Below, piece after piece: positions 25,424-37,327 of a stretch of 63,837 nt of DNA. Every line of letters begins with the position of its first letter. Positions within the stretch are counted from its first letter, which is position 1. The DNA comes from an uncultured Oscillibacter sp. GTDB lineage: Bacteria > Bacillota > Clostridia > Oscillospirales > Oscillospiraceae. A program made the translations under genes and the position numbers. The stretch is taken from the NCBI GenBank assembly GCA_902476875.1, contig CABSFC010000004.1, positions 1 to 63,837 on the forward strand, written 5' to 3'. The notes beneath the pieces are model-generated. The model saw only the letters and a program-made list of their open reading frames with translations. It did not search any database and was not told the origin of the DNA.

Positions 25424-25456
25424 ATGTGGGGACACACGGATCAGGTGTCCCCACAT
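25424..25456 (-). terminator. Hairpin between the kinase-like gene and MATE
   Basis: A perfect 12-bp stem (25424-25435 with 25445-25456). On the minus strand it is followed by TTCCAATTT, a weak T tract. It likely ends the kinase-like transcript. Confidence 0.6.
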
Positions 25457-25493
25457 CTTGAAGCTTACAGAGACGGGCGGGAAAAGCGCCCCC

Positions 25494-27164
25494 TCATACC
25501 TGGTAGCAACCGCCTCCGATAAATTCCCGCAGCAGGGAGGTCCGGGGCACGTCGTCCGCCGGGATGGGCAAAAAGTAGTTCAGGAATTTCAGGAGCCGTT
25601 TGGCCTCGATATATTCCTCGGAATCTTTGGGGACGCCAAAGAGCAGCGGCTCCACATAGGGCTTCAGAAGCGCGATCTCATAGACCAGCGCCGAGTTGAA
25701 GATCACATCCGCGCTGTCCTGGAAGGGGAAGATGTTGTTCTCCTCTCCGTTGCGGACAGACGGCCACATCCGGATCGTGGCCTGGGCGCTGTATCCCCGT
25801 GTCCTGGCGTCCCGCTCGATCCTCCGCAGCAGCCGGGCGTCCGTGGTGGGGATGCGGTTGTGGTCGTCGATGTTCAGCGTGGTCAGGCAGCTGATATAAA
25901 TTTTATATTTGCTCTCCCTGGGCAGCGAATAGGTGAACTGATCGTTCAGACAGTGGATGCCCTCAATGACCAGAACGTCCTGCGCCCCCAGCGTCAGGTA
26001 ATTGCCGGTGTATTCCCGGACGCCCTTTTTGAAGTTGAACTGCGGAATCTCTACGGTCTCGCCATGCAAAAGGCGCGTCATGTCCGCGTTGAACAGATCC
26101 ACATCCATGGCGCCGAGGCTCTCAAAATCGTACTGGCCGTTTGCGTCCCGGGGCGTTTCGGCGCGGTTTTTGAAGTAGTTGTCCGTCGCGATGGCGTGGG
26201 GACGGAGGCCGCAGGCAAAAAGCTGTGTGGACAGCCGGTGGGAGAAGGTCGTCTTTCCGGAGGACGACGGGCCGGCGATCATCACAAAACGGACGCCCTT
26301 CCGGCGGGCGATCTCCTCCGCGATATCTCCGATCTTCTTCTCCATCATGGCCTCATGGGCCAGGATGATCTGCGAGGAATTTCCCTGGGAGATGGTCTCG
26401 TTCATCTCCGCCACATTGGAGACGTGCAGGGCCTCGGCTTTTACCGTGGCGTCATAGAGCTCCCGGAACACCTTGAGGGACGGCTGGAAGCTCCCCAGCC
26501 GGTCCGGATGCTGCGGATCAGGGAGGCGAAGAACAAATCCGCTTTCAAACAGCTGCAGGCCGAAGCACTTCAAATAGCCGGTGTGGGGGACCATGTATCC
26601 GTAGAAATAATCCGTGAAGCCATCCATGGAATAGACATTGACATGGGAGTTGATCCGAAAGCTGAGCAGCCGCGCCTTGTCGGGAAGCTGTACCTGCCGG
26701 AACAGTTCCACGGCGTCATCGGTATTGATGGAGGTTTTTCGGAGGGGAAGCTCCAGCCTGACAAGTTCTTCCATGCGGCGATCCACCCGCTCCAGCAGAC
26801 CTTGATTCAGGACAAAGTTCCCCCGCGCCTGGATGAACAGCGCGTGACTGATGGAAAACTCAACGGAGATGCGTTCGAGGTTTTCCCGACCGACGACATC
26901 ATAGAAGGCTTTCAGCATCAGAAAGACCACGCTGCGCTCATAGGTCTGCATTCCCGGTTTTTCTTTTGCCGTGATCATTTTCAGGGAGCAGTCTCTGTCC
27001 AGTGTTTTATGCAGCTCACAGAGCCGGCCGTCCCGGTTGACCAGCAGGATATCGTACTCGTACTGCTTCTGAAAATCATCCGCGATATCCCGGTAGGGTG
27101 TTCCAAACGGGTAGGAGCGTTTCGCTCCATCCACGGTCACACGCAATGCTTTGCCCTTTTCCAT
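25494..27164 (-). CDS. Uridine kinase-like nucleoside kinase with TGS/ThrRS-like N-terminal region
   Basis: The 556-residue protein matches a Firmicutes family annotated as nucleoside or uridine kinase. The N-terminal 60 residues resemble a TGS domain (LRVTVDGAKRSYPFGTPYRD). A threonyl-tRNA-synthetase-like second additional domain follows; then comes a P-loop kinase domain with GPSSSGKTTFSHRLS (Walker A) and DVLVIEGIHCLND. The protein would phosphorylate a nucleoside or similar metabolite, but the family is poorly studied. CAGGAGGTACGCT precedes the ATG and TTGCAC-N17-TATGAT lies upstream. It is divergent from radical SAM B. Confidence 0.82.
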   Translation of the reverse strand: MEKGKALRVTVDGAKRSYPFGTPYRDIADDFQKQYEYDILLVNRDGRLCELHKTLDRDCSLKMITAKEKPGMQTYERSVVFLMLKAFYDVVGRENLERISVEFSISHALFIQARGNFVLNQGLLERVDRRMEELVRLELPLRKTSINTDDAVELFRQVQLPDKARLLSFRINSHVNVYSMDGFTDYFYGYMVPHTGYLKCFGLQLFESGFVLRLPDPQHPDRLGSFQPSLKVFRELYDATVKAEALHVSNVAEMNETISQGNSSQIILAHEAMMEKKIGDIAEEIARRKGVRFVMIAGPSSSGKTTFSHRLSTQLFACGLRPHAIATDNYFKNRAETPRDANGQYDFESLGAMDVDLFNADMTRLLHGETVEIPQFNFKKGVREYTGNYLTLGAQDVLVIEGIHCLNDQFTYSLPRESKYKIYISCLTTLNIDDHNRIPTTDARLLRRIERDARTRGYSAQATIRMWPSVRNGEENNIFPFQDSADVIFNSALVYEIALLKPYVEPLLFGVPKDSEEYIEAKRLLKFLNYFLPIPADDVPRTSLLREFIGGGCYQV

Positions 27165-27193
27165 AGCGTACCTCCTGTTTGTATTTCCAGTAT

Positions 27194-27222
27194 ATCATAA
27201 CCTGAAATCGCGGTTGGTGCAA
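27194..27222 (-). promoter_or_regulatory. Promoter of the nucleoside kinase-like gene
   Basis: On the minus strand TTGCAC (27222-27217), 17 bp, TATGAT (27199-27194), 30 bp before the start codon. Confidence 0.6.
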
Positions 27223-27259
27223 TGGATAAACCACTGCGGCGTGTCTGAATTTGCGCAGA

Positions 27260-27288
27260 TTGAGAAAAATGTCCTGATTTTGCATAAT
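27260..27288 (+). promoter_or_regulatory. Promoter of the radical SAM B operon
   Basis: TTGAGA at 27260-27265, 17 bp, CATAAT at 27283-27288. It would leave a leader of roughly 150 nt before the ATG at 27443. Confidence 0.5.
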
Positions 27289-27442
27289 TTGAAGAAAGTA
27301 TCCCAAAAACAGGCATCACCCGCGCGTTTATCCATTTCTTCTTTTCAGAGCGTTCCCTATACTGTTTTCAATGGAAACGACCCACATTCTCCTGCTAAGA
27401 CTTCCCTGGTTTCCAACCAAATAAGAGAAAGGAATGTAGAAT

Positions 27443-28813
27443 ATGGCTATCAAAGAGAGTATTCAAATCGCGGCAATCAAGCAGGCTTACGCGTATCTGG
27501 ACAAGGACCCCGACGCAAACCTTCCCAAATTGATGGATCTGGCGGATAAAATGGATGCCGCCAATGCTTATGCGCCGCAGAGGGCAGCCATCCGGGAGGC
27601 TATCTCGGATCCCAATAACAACTGGTACCGCCTGATCAGGAGTCTTTGGGACGATGTGGATGACGCGGTCCGCAAGAAACTGTTTGAGAACTTTGTCATC
27701 AACGCCAACTTCCTGTGGGCGCCCCGGCGGGAGGCTGCTGAGAAACAGTATAACTGCAATGTGCCATGGGCCATTCTCATGGACCCCACCAGCGCCTGCA
27801 ACCTGCACTGCACCGGCTGCTGGGCCGCAGAGTACGGCAACAAGCTGAATATGGATCTGAACACACTGGATACCATCATCTGGCAGGCTAAGGAGCTGGG
27901 CATCCATATGTTCATCTACTCCGGCGGCGAGCCGCTGATGCGGAAGAAGGACATCATCGCCCTGTGTGAGCGGCACAACGACTGCGTGTTCCTCTCCTTC
28001 ACCAACGGCACCCTTATCGACGAGGAGTTTGCCGACGAGATGCTGCGGGTGGGCAACTTTGTCCCCGCCATTTCCGTGGAGGGCTTTGAGGCGGGCACTG
28101 ATTTCCGCCGGGGCCAGGGCACCTTCGCCCGGGTCAAAAAGGCCATGGAGCTGCTCCACCGGAAAAAGCTGCCTTTCGGCCTGTCCTGCTGCTACACCTC
28201 CCAGAATGTGGAGATGATCGGCAGCGAGGAATACTTCGACTGGATGGTGGAGATGGGCGCCAAGTTCTGCTGGATCTTCACCTATATGCCCGTGGGGAGC
28301 GGCGCTCCCACCGATTTGATGGCCACCGCCGAGCAGCGGGAGTTTATGTATCATCAGGTGCGGGCTTTCCGTAAGACCAAGGCGCTGTTCACCATGGACT
28401 TCTGGAATGACGGCGAGTTTGTGGGCGGCTGCATCGCCGCCGGGCGCAATTACTTACATATCAATGCCAACGGCGATATCGAGCCATGCGCGTTCATTCA
28501 CTACTCAGACTCCAACATCAAGGACAAGACCTTGATCGAGGCTTTCCAGTCCCCGCTGTTCATGGCCTACCGGGCCGGACAGCCCTTCAGCGACAATCTG
28601 CTGCGCCCCTGCCCGCTGCTGGATAATCCCGGCGCTCTGGCGGCCATGGTGGAAAAGTCCGGCGCCCACTCCACGGATATGCAGATGCCTGAAGACGTCC
28701 GCGACCTGTCTGAAAAGTGCCGCGAGAAAGCGGAGCGGTGGAAGCCCGCCGCCGACCGCCTGTGGGCGTGCAGCCACGGCTGTGCCAGCTGTTCCGGTCA
28801 CGGCGGGGAATGA
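27443..28813 (+). CDS. Radical SAM protein B of the DegV locus
   Basis: The 456-residue protein is a paralogue of the one at 16666, alike along its full length. It has the same cluster motif (DPTSACNLHCTGCWAAEYG), the GGEPLMRKKD motif, and C-terminal GGCIAAGRNYLHINANGDIE followed by PCAFIHYS. It differs by a Cys/Gly-rich tail, WACSHGCASCSGHGGE, with three cysteines that A lacks. The N-terminal helical region is conserved too (IKQAYAYLDKDPDANLPKLM). Start 27443 has GAAAGGA upstream. Two DegV genes and a TetR gene follow on the same strand. I infer a related but not identical reaction to A. Confidence 0.85.
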   Translation: MAIKESIQIAAIKQAYAYLDKDPDANLPKLMDLADKMDAANAYAPQRAAIREAISDPNNNWYRLIRSLWDDVDDAVRKKLFENFVINANFLWAPRREAAEKQYNCNVPWAILMDPTSACNLHCTGCWAAEYGNKLNMDLNTLDTIIWQAKELGIHMFIYSGGEPLMRKKDIIALCERHNDCVFLSFTNGTLIDEEFADEMLRVGNFVPAISVEGFEAGTDFRRGQGTFARVKKAMELLHRKKLPFGLSCCYTSQNVEMIGSEEYFDWMVEMGAKFCWIFTYMPVGSGAPTDLMATAEQREFMYHQVRAFRKTKALFTMDFWNDGEFVGGCIAAGRNYLHINANGDIEPCAFIHYSDSNIKDKTLIEAFQSPLFMAYRAGQPFSDNLLRPCPLLDNPGALAAMVEKSGAHSTDMQMPEDVRDLSEKCREKAERWKPAADRLWACSHGCASCSGHGGE

Positions 28814-28821
28814 GCAAAGAT

Positions 28822-28854
28822 CGATCCGCCGCGGCCCCGGGCCACGGCGGATCG
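28822..28854 (+). other. GC-rich hairpin between radical SAM B and degV
   Basis: CGATCCGCCG (28822-28831) pairs with CGGCGGATCG (28845-28854) around an inner GGCCCCGGGCC. No T tract follows, so it is more likely a processing or stability element. It mirrors the hairpin after radical SAM A. Confidence 0.5.
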
Positions 28855-28884
28855 AATGAATGGATCGTGTGTGGAGGCAAGAAT

Positions 28885-29772
28885 ATGCGTGACTATGTAC
28901 TCAGCTGTGAATCCACGGTGGATCTTTCCCGGCAGCATCTCGATGCGCGGGGCATCTCGTTCATCAGCTATCCCTATGAGCTGAACGGGAAATCATATAA
29001 AGACGATTTGGGGAAGACGATCCCCTATGACCAGTTCTACGCGGCCATGGCGGCCGGCGCGGAGACCAGGACCGCGCAGATCAATGCCTACGAATTTGAG
29101 GAATACTTTGAGCCGTTTCTGCGGGAGGGAAAGGATGTTTTGCATCTGTGTCTGTCCTCCGGAATCACGGGGGTCATCAACTCCGCTCAGATGGCAAAAC
29201 AAAATCTGGAGGAGAAATATCCGGGACGAAAAATCTATCTGGTGGATTCTTTGGCCGCGTCCTCCGGCTGCGGCCTGCTGATGGACAAGCTGGCCGACTT
29301 GCGGGACAGCGGAGAGGGCATAAATACGTTATACGAATGGACAGAGCGCAATAAACTGCGGCTGCACCACTGGTTTTTCTCAACGGACTTGACCTTCTAC
29401 ATCAAAGGCGGCCGTATTTCCAAAACCGCCGGCGCCGTCGGCGGTCTGCTGGGCATCTGCCCGCTTTTGAATGTCAGCGTGGAGGGCAAGCTGATCCCAC
29501 GGGAAAAGATACGCTCCAAGAAAAGGGTGATCCAGGCGATTGTTGACAAGATGGAACAGTATGCGGATCATGGACTGGGTTATTCGGAGCGGTGCTATAT
29601 TTCCCATTCCGGTTGTCTGGAGGATGCGTGCCAGGTAGCGGAACTGGTGGAAGGGCGGTTTCCAAATCTGAAAGGCGGTGTGGAGATCAACAGCATCGGC
29701 ACCACCATCGGCAGCCATACCGGACCTGGAACAGTGGCGTTATTCTTCTGGGGGACGCCCCGGGACAACTGA
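28885..29772 (+). CDS. DegV-family fatty-acid-binding protein B
   Basis: The 295-residue protein belongs to DegV but to another branch than the other two here: it starts MRDYVLSCESTVDLS and has LCLSSGITGVINSAQMAKQN, STDLTFYIKGGRISKT and GTTIGSHTGPGTVALFF. These are the usual lipid-binding loops. The start at 28885 has GGAGG 7 nt upstream; the longer frame runs back into the radical SAM gene. Two different DegV proteins next to one radical SAM enzyme suggest that two acyl chains of different kinds are handled; this is inference. Confidence 0.88.
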   Translation: MRDYVLSCESTVDLSRQHLDARGISFISYPYELNGKSYKDDLGKTIPYDQFYAAMAAGAETRTAQINAYEFEEYFEPFLREGKDVLHLCLSSGITGVINSAQMAKQNLEEKYPGRKIYLVDSLAASSGCGLLMDKLADLRDSGEGINTLYEWTERNKLRLHHWFFSTDLTFYIKGGRISKTAGAVGGLLGICPLLNVSVEGKLIPREKIRSKKRVIQAIVDKMEQYADHGLGYSERCYISHSGCLEDACQVAELVEGRFPNLKGGVEINSIGTTIGSHTGPGTVALFFWGTPRDN

Positions 29773-29787
29773 ATCGTTGAGGTGCAT

Positions 29788-30693
29788 ATGAGAGTTGCGG
29801 TAATGACGGATACCAACAGCGGTATCTCTGTGGAGGAAGGAAAGAAACTGGGGGTCCATGTGATCCCCATGCCTGTCCTGATTGATGGACAGACCTATTA
29901 TGAGGGCGTTAACCTGGCCCATGACGAATTCTACCGCTTCATGCTGGAGGGGAGGGACGTATCCACTTCCCAGCCGTCACCCGGAGATGTACTGGATATG
30001 TGGGACGGTATTCTGGAGACACACGACGCGCTGGTTCATATCCCCATGTCCAGCGGCTTGAGCACGACCTATCAAACCGCTTTGGCTTTGGCGGCGGATT
30101 ACGGAGGCAGAGTCCAGGTAGCGGATCACCGCTCTGTATCCGTCCCCCAGCGGTACGCGGTGCTGGATGCCTTAAAAATGGCCGCGGAGGGCTGGTCCGC
30201 CGAAAAAATCAAGCTGACGCTGGAGAGCGCGGCGCAGGATACGATCATATATATTGGCGTGGAAACGCTGGAATTTTTGAAGAAGGGCGGCCGGATCACA
30301 CCTGCGGCGGCAAGGATGGGGACGGTGCTCCAAATCAAGCCGATCCTCCAGATCAGAGGAGAGCGGCTGGATGCCTATGCCAAGGTGCGCGGGACAAAGC
30401 ACAGTAAGCGGCGTGTGATCGAAGCGGTCAAAGCGCGTGCTGCCGAATACGAAAGGAACGGCGAGCCGTTTGTAATTGCCGCGGCGGGGAGCTTTCTTAA
30501 AAAAGCGGAGGAGACAGAATGGATCAGAATGGCACAGGAGGCGTTTCCCGGAAGGGCGATCCATTATGACCCGCTGGCGTTCAGCATCGGATGCCATGTA
30601 GGCCCTGGAGCGTTTGGCATGGCTGTGAGCAAAAGAGCTCCCGCAGGGAACGGACCGACGGACGGCAAAGCGGCGGACGGACTGCTGCCGTGA
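29788..30693 (+). CDS. DegV-family fatty-acid-binding protein C
   Basis: The 301-residue DegV protein is very like DegV A at 18096: VAVMTDTNSGISVEEGKKLG, STSQPSPGDVLDMW, IPMSSGLSTTYQTALALA, VGVETLEFLKKGGRITPA and SIGCHVGPGAFGMAV. The C-terminal 20 residues form a Pro/Gly/Asp-rich tail absent from A. ATG 29788 is preferred (GAGG 5 nt upstream) over the in-frame GTG at 29782. It begins 15 bp after DegV B and is probably in the same operon. Confidence 0.88.
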   Translation: MRVAVMTDTNSGISVEEGKKLGVHVIPMPVLIDGQTYYEGVNLAHDEFYRFMLEGRDVSTSQPSPGDVLDMWDGILETHDALVHIPMSSGLSTTYQTALALAADYGGRVQVADHRSVSVPQRYAVLDALKMAAEGWSAEKIKLTLESAAQDTIIYIGVETLEFLKKGGRITPAAARMGTVLQIKPILQIRGERLDAYAKVRGTKHSKRRVIEAVKARAAEYERNGEPFVIAAAGSFLKKAEETEWIRMAQEAFPGRAIHYDPLAFSIGCHVGPGAFGMAVSKRAPAGNGPTDGKAADGLLP

Positions 30694-30804
30694 GATATGG
30701 GTGGAGGGATCTCTATACTGGCTCGGAGCGTAACACTTGCCATTTTATCCGGACTCCTCTATACTGTAACGACAGATTAAGGTGGGACAAGGCGGGTGAG
30801 CAAT

Positions 30805-31374
30805 ATGGCACAGTTTACTGAAAAGGCAATTATAGATACCTTTACCAGGCTGTTGGAGCAGATGCCGCTGGATAAGATCACGGTCCGAGACATCATTACG
30901 GAATGTGGGATCAGCCGCAATACCTTTTATTATCACTATGGCGATATTTACGCGCTGCTGGAGGCATCGCTGCGGCGGGATATCAGGCAACTGAAAGAGA
31001 AGCGGTGTGAAGGCGACGGCTGGTACGAAAACCTGCGGCAGATATTTTTCTACATATCAGAAAACCGCAAGCGGGTATATCATATTTATAACTCAGTCAA
31101 TCACGATATGCTGGCGCAATATATATTCCAGGCAACGGAAGAACTGTTTATGGGATACGTCAGGGAGGCGGCGGGGGATTTAAAGGTTTCTGAAGATGAT
31201 CTGCATTTCCTCTGCTTTTCTTATCAGTCCATGCTTGAGGGGATGCTGCTGAACTGGCTCCGGCGGGGAATGCAGGGCGACCCTGTCGAATATCTGGACC
31301 GCGCCCATCGGCTGCTGCTGGGCAACACCCGCAGGATACTGGAAGCCAGCCTGCAAACAAAGGAACCTCTCTGA
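30805..31374 (+). CDS. TetR-family transcriptional regulator B
   Basis: The 189-residue protein has HTH segment ITVRDIITECGISRNTFYYH and a TetR_C_8-like C-terminus. It resembles TetR A at 20543. ATG 30805 has GGCGGG 8 nt upstream; an in-frame GTG at 30796 is possible. It follows DegV C by 111 bp on the same strand and may respond to the lipid or fatty acid handled by the locus. Confidence 0.85.
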   Translation: MAQFTEKAIIDTFTRLLEQMPLDKITVRDIITECGISRNTFYYHYGDIYALLEASLRRDIRQLKEKRCEGDGWYENLRQIFFYISENRKRVYHIYNSVNHDMLAQYIFQATEELFMGYVREAAGDLKVSEDDLHFLCFSYQSMLEGMLLNWLRRGMQGDPVEYLDRAHRLLLGNTRRILEASLQTKEPL

Positions 31375-31443
31375 TTTATCACAAAATGAGGCATTGCTTG
31401 AAGCTGGGCATTATGGATGTAGGCGGCAGTGCGGGTGAAATAG

Positions 31444-31823
31444 CGTATCTATGAGGACGATATAACCGGCGCAATCTCTCACGACCGGTTTTTGAAGTTA
31501 TCCGCCGAGTATGAAGCGGAGCAGAAAGAATTGATGGAGAAAGTCAAGGCAGATCGGGAAATGGTGCGCACTTACGAGCAGGACAAAGCGGATTTTGACA
31601 GCTTCGCGGCGGTAATCCGTAAGTCTGTAAGTATGTTGGCATTACCGAACTCACGCCCACGATCGTCAATGAGTTTGTGAAGAAGATTATCGTCCATGCG
31701 CCGGACAAGTCTAGCGGGCACCGACGGCAGAAAATCCAGATTGTCTGAAACTTCGTCGGGGAACTGAAACAGGACGAGGACGGGCAGACCATTGAACGGC
31801 AGAGAAAAAGCAAGGCGGCATAG
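31444..31823 (+). pseudogene. C-terminal remnant of a large serine recombinase
   Basis: The sequence codes for the tail of a Tn/ICE-type serine recombinase with DUF4368: RIYEDDITGAISHDRFLKLS, EYEAEQKELMEKV, then after a frameshift near 31622 VGITELTPTIVNEFVKKIIV, a TGA in place of Trp at 31746 (KIQIV-stop-NFVGELKQDEDG) and RQRKSKAA. The catalytic N-terminal half is absent. It is a degraded scar of an integrated element. Confidence 0.75.
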
Positions 31824-31845
31824 TCGAAAGGCTATGCCGCCTTGC
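31810..31845. terminator. Terminator-like hairpin at the recombinase remnant
   Basis: A perfect 14-bp stem (31810-31823 with 31832-31845) overlaps the remnant's stop codon. It lacks a strong T tract. Confidence 0.55.
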
Positions 31846-32079
31846 GGTATTGAAATTACTTCCTTATGGATAGGCGGCTAATGGTTACAGGTTTCTTTTT
31901 TATACACTTGCGGGTCTCTCCCTTACATTTTCCCTTTACAGGCGCGAAACGCCTTGAATAAAGGCATCTATCCTGTCTGCACTGGCCCATCTTGATATCA
32001 TTGCTGATCTCTGGGAAGAGCAGATCTCTCATCTTGACAGCGAGCCTTGTTTTCCAGAGAAGTATCCTTCTTTTTCACC
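31846..32079. other. Intergenic DNA, no gene seen
   Basis: Between the recombinase scar and the GntR gene there is no open frame with a ribosome binding site. CTTTTTTATACACTT near 31895 is AT-rich and may be part of the old element end. Confidence 0.4.
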
Positions 32080-32721
32080 TTACTCGAAGCACTGGGACAG
32101 GTAGGAGTCGAGCTGGAAAAAATCTTTGATATGCTGGCAGGACAGGGAGCGGATCTGCTGGAGATCTCCCAGGCGGATAGCTTGGACCAGAGGACGGTGA
32201 AGGTGGATCTGGATCAAACTCCGCTCCACATCCGTGTACTTGGATATCTGGATCAGATGGATCTGCTGGTATAAGGCATACTGCTGTTTGATGAGCATGG
32301 AGTTTCTGGAGATCTGAGCGATGGCAAGATGGAACTCACTGTCTGTATGGATGCGGCCATAAATGTCCCCTTGGATCGTTGCCTGCTCACAGGTGTCCGC
32401 CAATTGGGAAAGATGGTTGAACTCTGCGGCGCTGCCATAATAAGACGCCAACTGGGCTGCGAGAATGTCCTGGGACAGACGGATGGTACCGATCTCAGAC
32501 ACCTCTTGATCAGAGAAGCATCTGACAGTGGCTCCTTTGTTTTGCGCGATCGTCACAAGTCCTTCGGAGGCGAGCTGGCGCAGCGCGTCGTGAATGGGGG
32601 TCCGGCCGATAGAGAGCTTGGCGGCGATTTGAAGCTCGGGGATGCGGGATCCCGGAAGCAGCTCCATCCGAAAGATCATGTTCTTGATTTGTTCGTAGGC
32701 AGCTTCGCGCTGAGAAATCAT
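32080..32721 (-). CDS. GntR/FadR-family regulator (FCD domain), divergent from nifJ
   Basis: The 213-residue regulator has an N-terminal winged helix (SRIPELQIAAKLSIGRTPIHDALRQLASEGL) and an FCD ligand domain with metal-binding-type Asp/His residues (DSEFHLAIAQISRNSML, QIHLHRPLVQAI). FCD members bind organic acids. AGAGAGG precedes the start. It is divergent from nifJ, and two identical palindromes in the nifJ promoter at 32912-32943 are its likely operators. It may sense pyruvate or a related acid; this is inference. Confidence 0.87.
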   Translation of the reverse strand: MISQREAAYEQIKNMIFRMELLPGSRIPELQIAAKLSIGRTPIHDALRQLASEGLVTIAQNKGATVRCFSDQEVSEIGTIRLSQDILAAQLASYYGSAAEFNHLSQLADTCEQATIQGDIYGRIHTDSEFHLAIAQISRNSMLIKQQYALYQQIHLIQISKYTDVERSLIQIHLHRPLVQAIRLGDLQQIRSLSCQHIKDFFQLDSYLSQCFE

Positions 32722-32904
32722 GGCGTGTTTCCTCTCTTTGCCAGCAGTTTTTTCATTTTACATCGAAAGCTACGATACCATATTTTTTCCATCCGGTCAA
32801 TCGGCCCTTTTCTGAAATATCCGCCAGACCTTCGCCACAAAATGTTATTTTCCATAAAATACGTTATATTTTTTATGATCTTTGTTGAATGTAGCGATCA
32901 TACA

Positions 32905-32943
32905 TTGACAAATTGCATGCAATATTTTATAATTGCATGCAAT
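32905..32943 (+). promoter_or_regulatory. Consensus nifJ promoter with two ATTGCATGCAAT operators
   Basis: TTGACA (32905-32910), 17 bp, TATAAT (32928-32933) matches sigma-A consensus at every base. The 12-bp palindrome ATTGCATGCAAT occurs at 32912-32923 in the spacer and again at 32932-32943 overlapping the -10 end, spaced 20 bp (two helical turns). Confidence 0.8.
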
Positions 32944-33012
32944 TTGGTGCCCGGAATCGTTTTGCGGTACCGCCGGGCAGGATGCTGAAATATAGCAAGG
33001 GGGATAACAGAT

Positions 33013-36516
<3,504 letters not shown>

Positions 36517-36532
36517 GCGCCCAATAATAACC

Positions 36533-36573
36533 AAAAGCCGCCTCACATCCTGGGATGTCAGGCGGCTTTTTTC
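36533..36573. terminator. Bidirectional terminator between nifJ and the second GntR gene
   Basis: AAAAGCCGCCT pairs with AGGCGGCTTTT, extended inward to a 17-bp stem with one mismatch (36533-36549 with 36553-36570), followed by TTTTTT-type tracts on both strands. Confidence 0.85.
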
Positions 36574-36580
36574 ATCAATT

Positions 36581-37327
36581 TTAAAGAGAAGTTTCCCGTT
36601 CGGACTTTTGATTACGGAAGCTTTCAACATTGGAAAGATGTAACTGCATCATATGTGCGGCTAAAGCGGGGTCATTGACTGCGAGAGCATCCACTATGGC
36701 CTGGTGCTCCTTCAGAGTCTGCGGCAGGCAGTCCATGGCGAATACGCTTTCCGTGAAGTTTTTGTATGCAATCCGAATGGAATTGAACATAATGATCAGC
36801 AATTCATTATGTGTCATCTTCATCAGATAGGAGTGAAACTCAAAGTCATACTGGGAGAGGGCGACCGAGTCGCCAGAGGAATCATTCATTTTTTGAAGAA
36901 TGCCTTCCAGACGTGTAATATCCTTTTTGGTTGCTTTCTTTGCAGCCAACTGCACAGCGCCGACCTCCACGATCTGACGGTATTCAGCCAGATTTTGGGC
37001 ATCGGTCTGTTTGGCGATAGCGTCAAAATTCATGGTGTTTCGGTAGCTCTTTAAGTCATTGACATAAGTACCGGATTTGCTGCGCGTGATCAACTTCAAG
37101 GTCTCCAGAGGGGAATATGCTTCGCGCAGACTGCTGCGCCCGATATTCAGCTTTTTACAGAGCTCGTTTTCATTGGGAAAGACATAGCCGGGAGGCAGTT
37201 CACCGCTGATGATCGCGTCGCGCAAACGGTTGAATAAAATCTCAGAGATGTGCTGCCGGCCTCCCACTGCAAGATTGTCCCAAAAGCTGAGATCTTGTTC
37301 TGAAGTCGTATTCTTATCAAGTGGCAT
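36581..37327 (-). CDS. GntR/FadR-family regulator of the sugar-acid operon
   Basis: The 248-residue protein has a 25-residue N-terminal tail, a winged helix (VFPNENELCKKLNIGRSSLREAY) and an FCD domain (YDFEFHSYLMKMTHNELLIIM, LKEHQAIVDALAVNDPALAA, HMMQLHLSNVESF) with the conserved metal-site histidines. FCD regulators respond to sugar acids and similar carboxylates. It is divergent from the operon beginning at 37817, the usual place for a local regulator. The start at 37327 has only a distant GGAG, so the N-terminus is less certain. Confidence 0.85.
   Translation of the reverse strand: MPLDKNTTSEQDLSFWDNLAVGGRQHISEILFNRLRDAIISGELPPGYVFPNENELCKKLNIGRSSLREAYSPLETLKLITRSKSGTYVNDLKSYRNTMNFDAIAKQTDAQNLAEYRQIVEVGAVQLAAKKATKKDITRLEGILQKMNDSSGDSVALSQYDFEFHSYLMKMTHNELLIIMFNSIRIAYKNFTESVFAMDCLPQTLKEHQAIVDALAVNDPALAAHMMQLHLSNVESFRNQKSERETSL

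Noticed and set aside
25458..27200. 580-residue frame antisense to the nucleoside kinase-like gene
   Set aside because: The kinase has Walker motifs and a promoter; the antisense frame has no recognisable domain.
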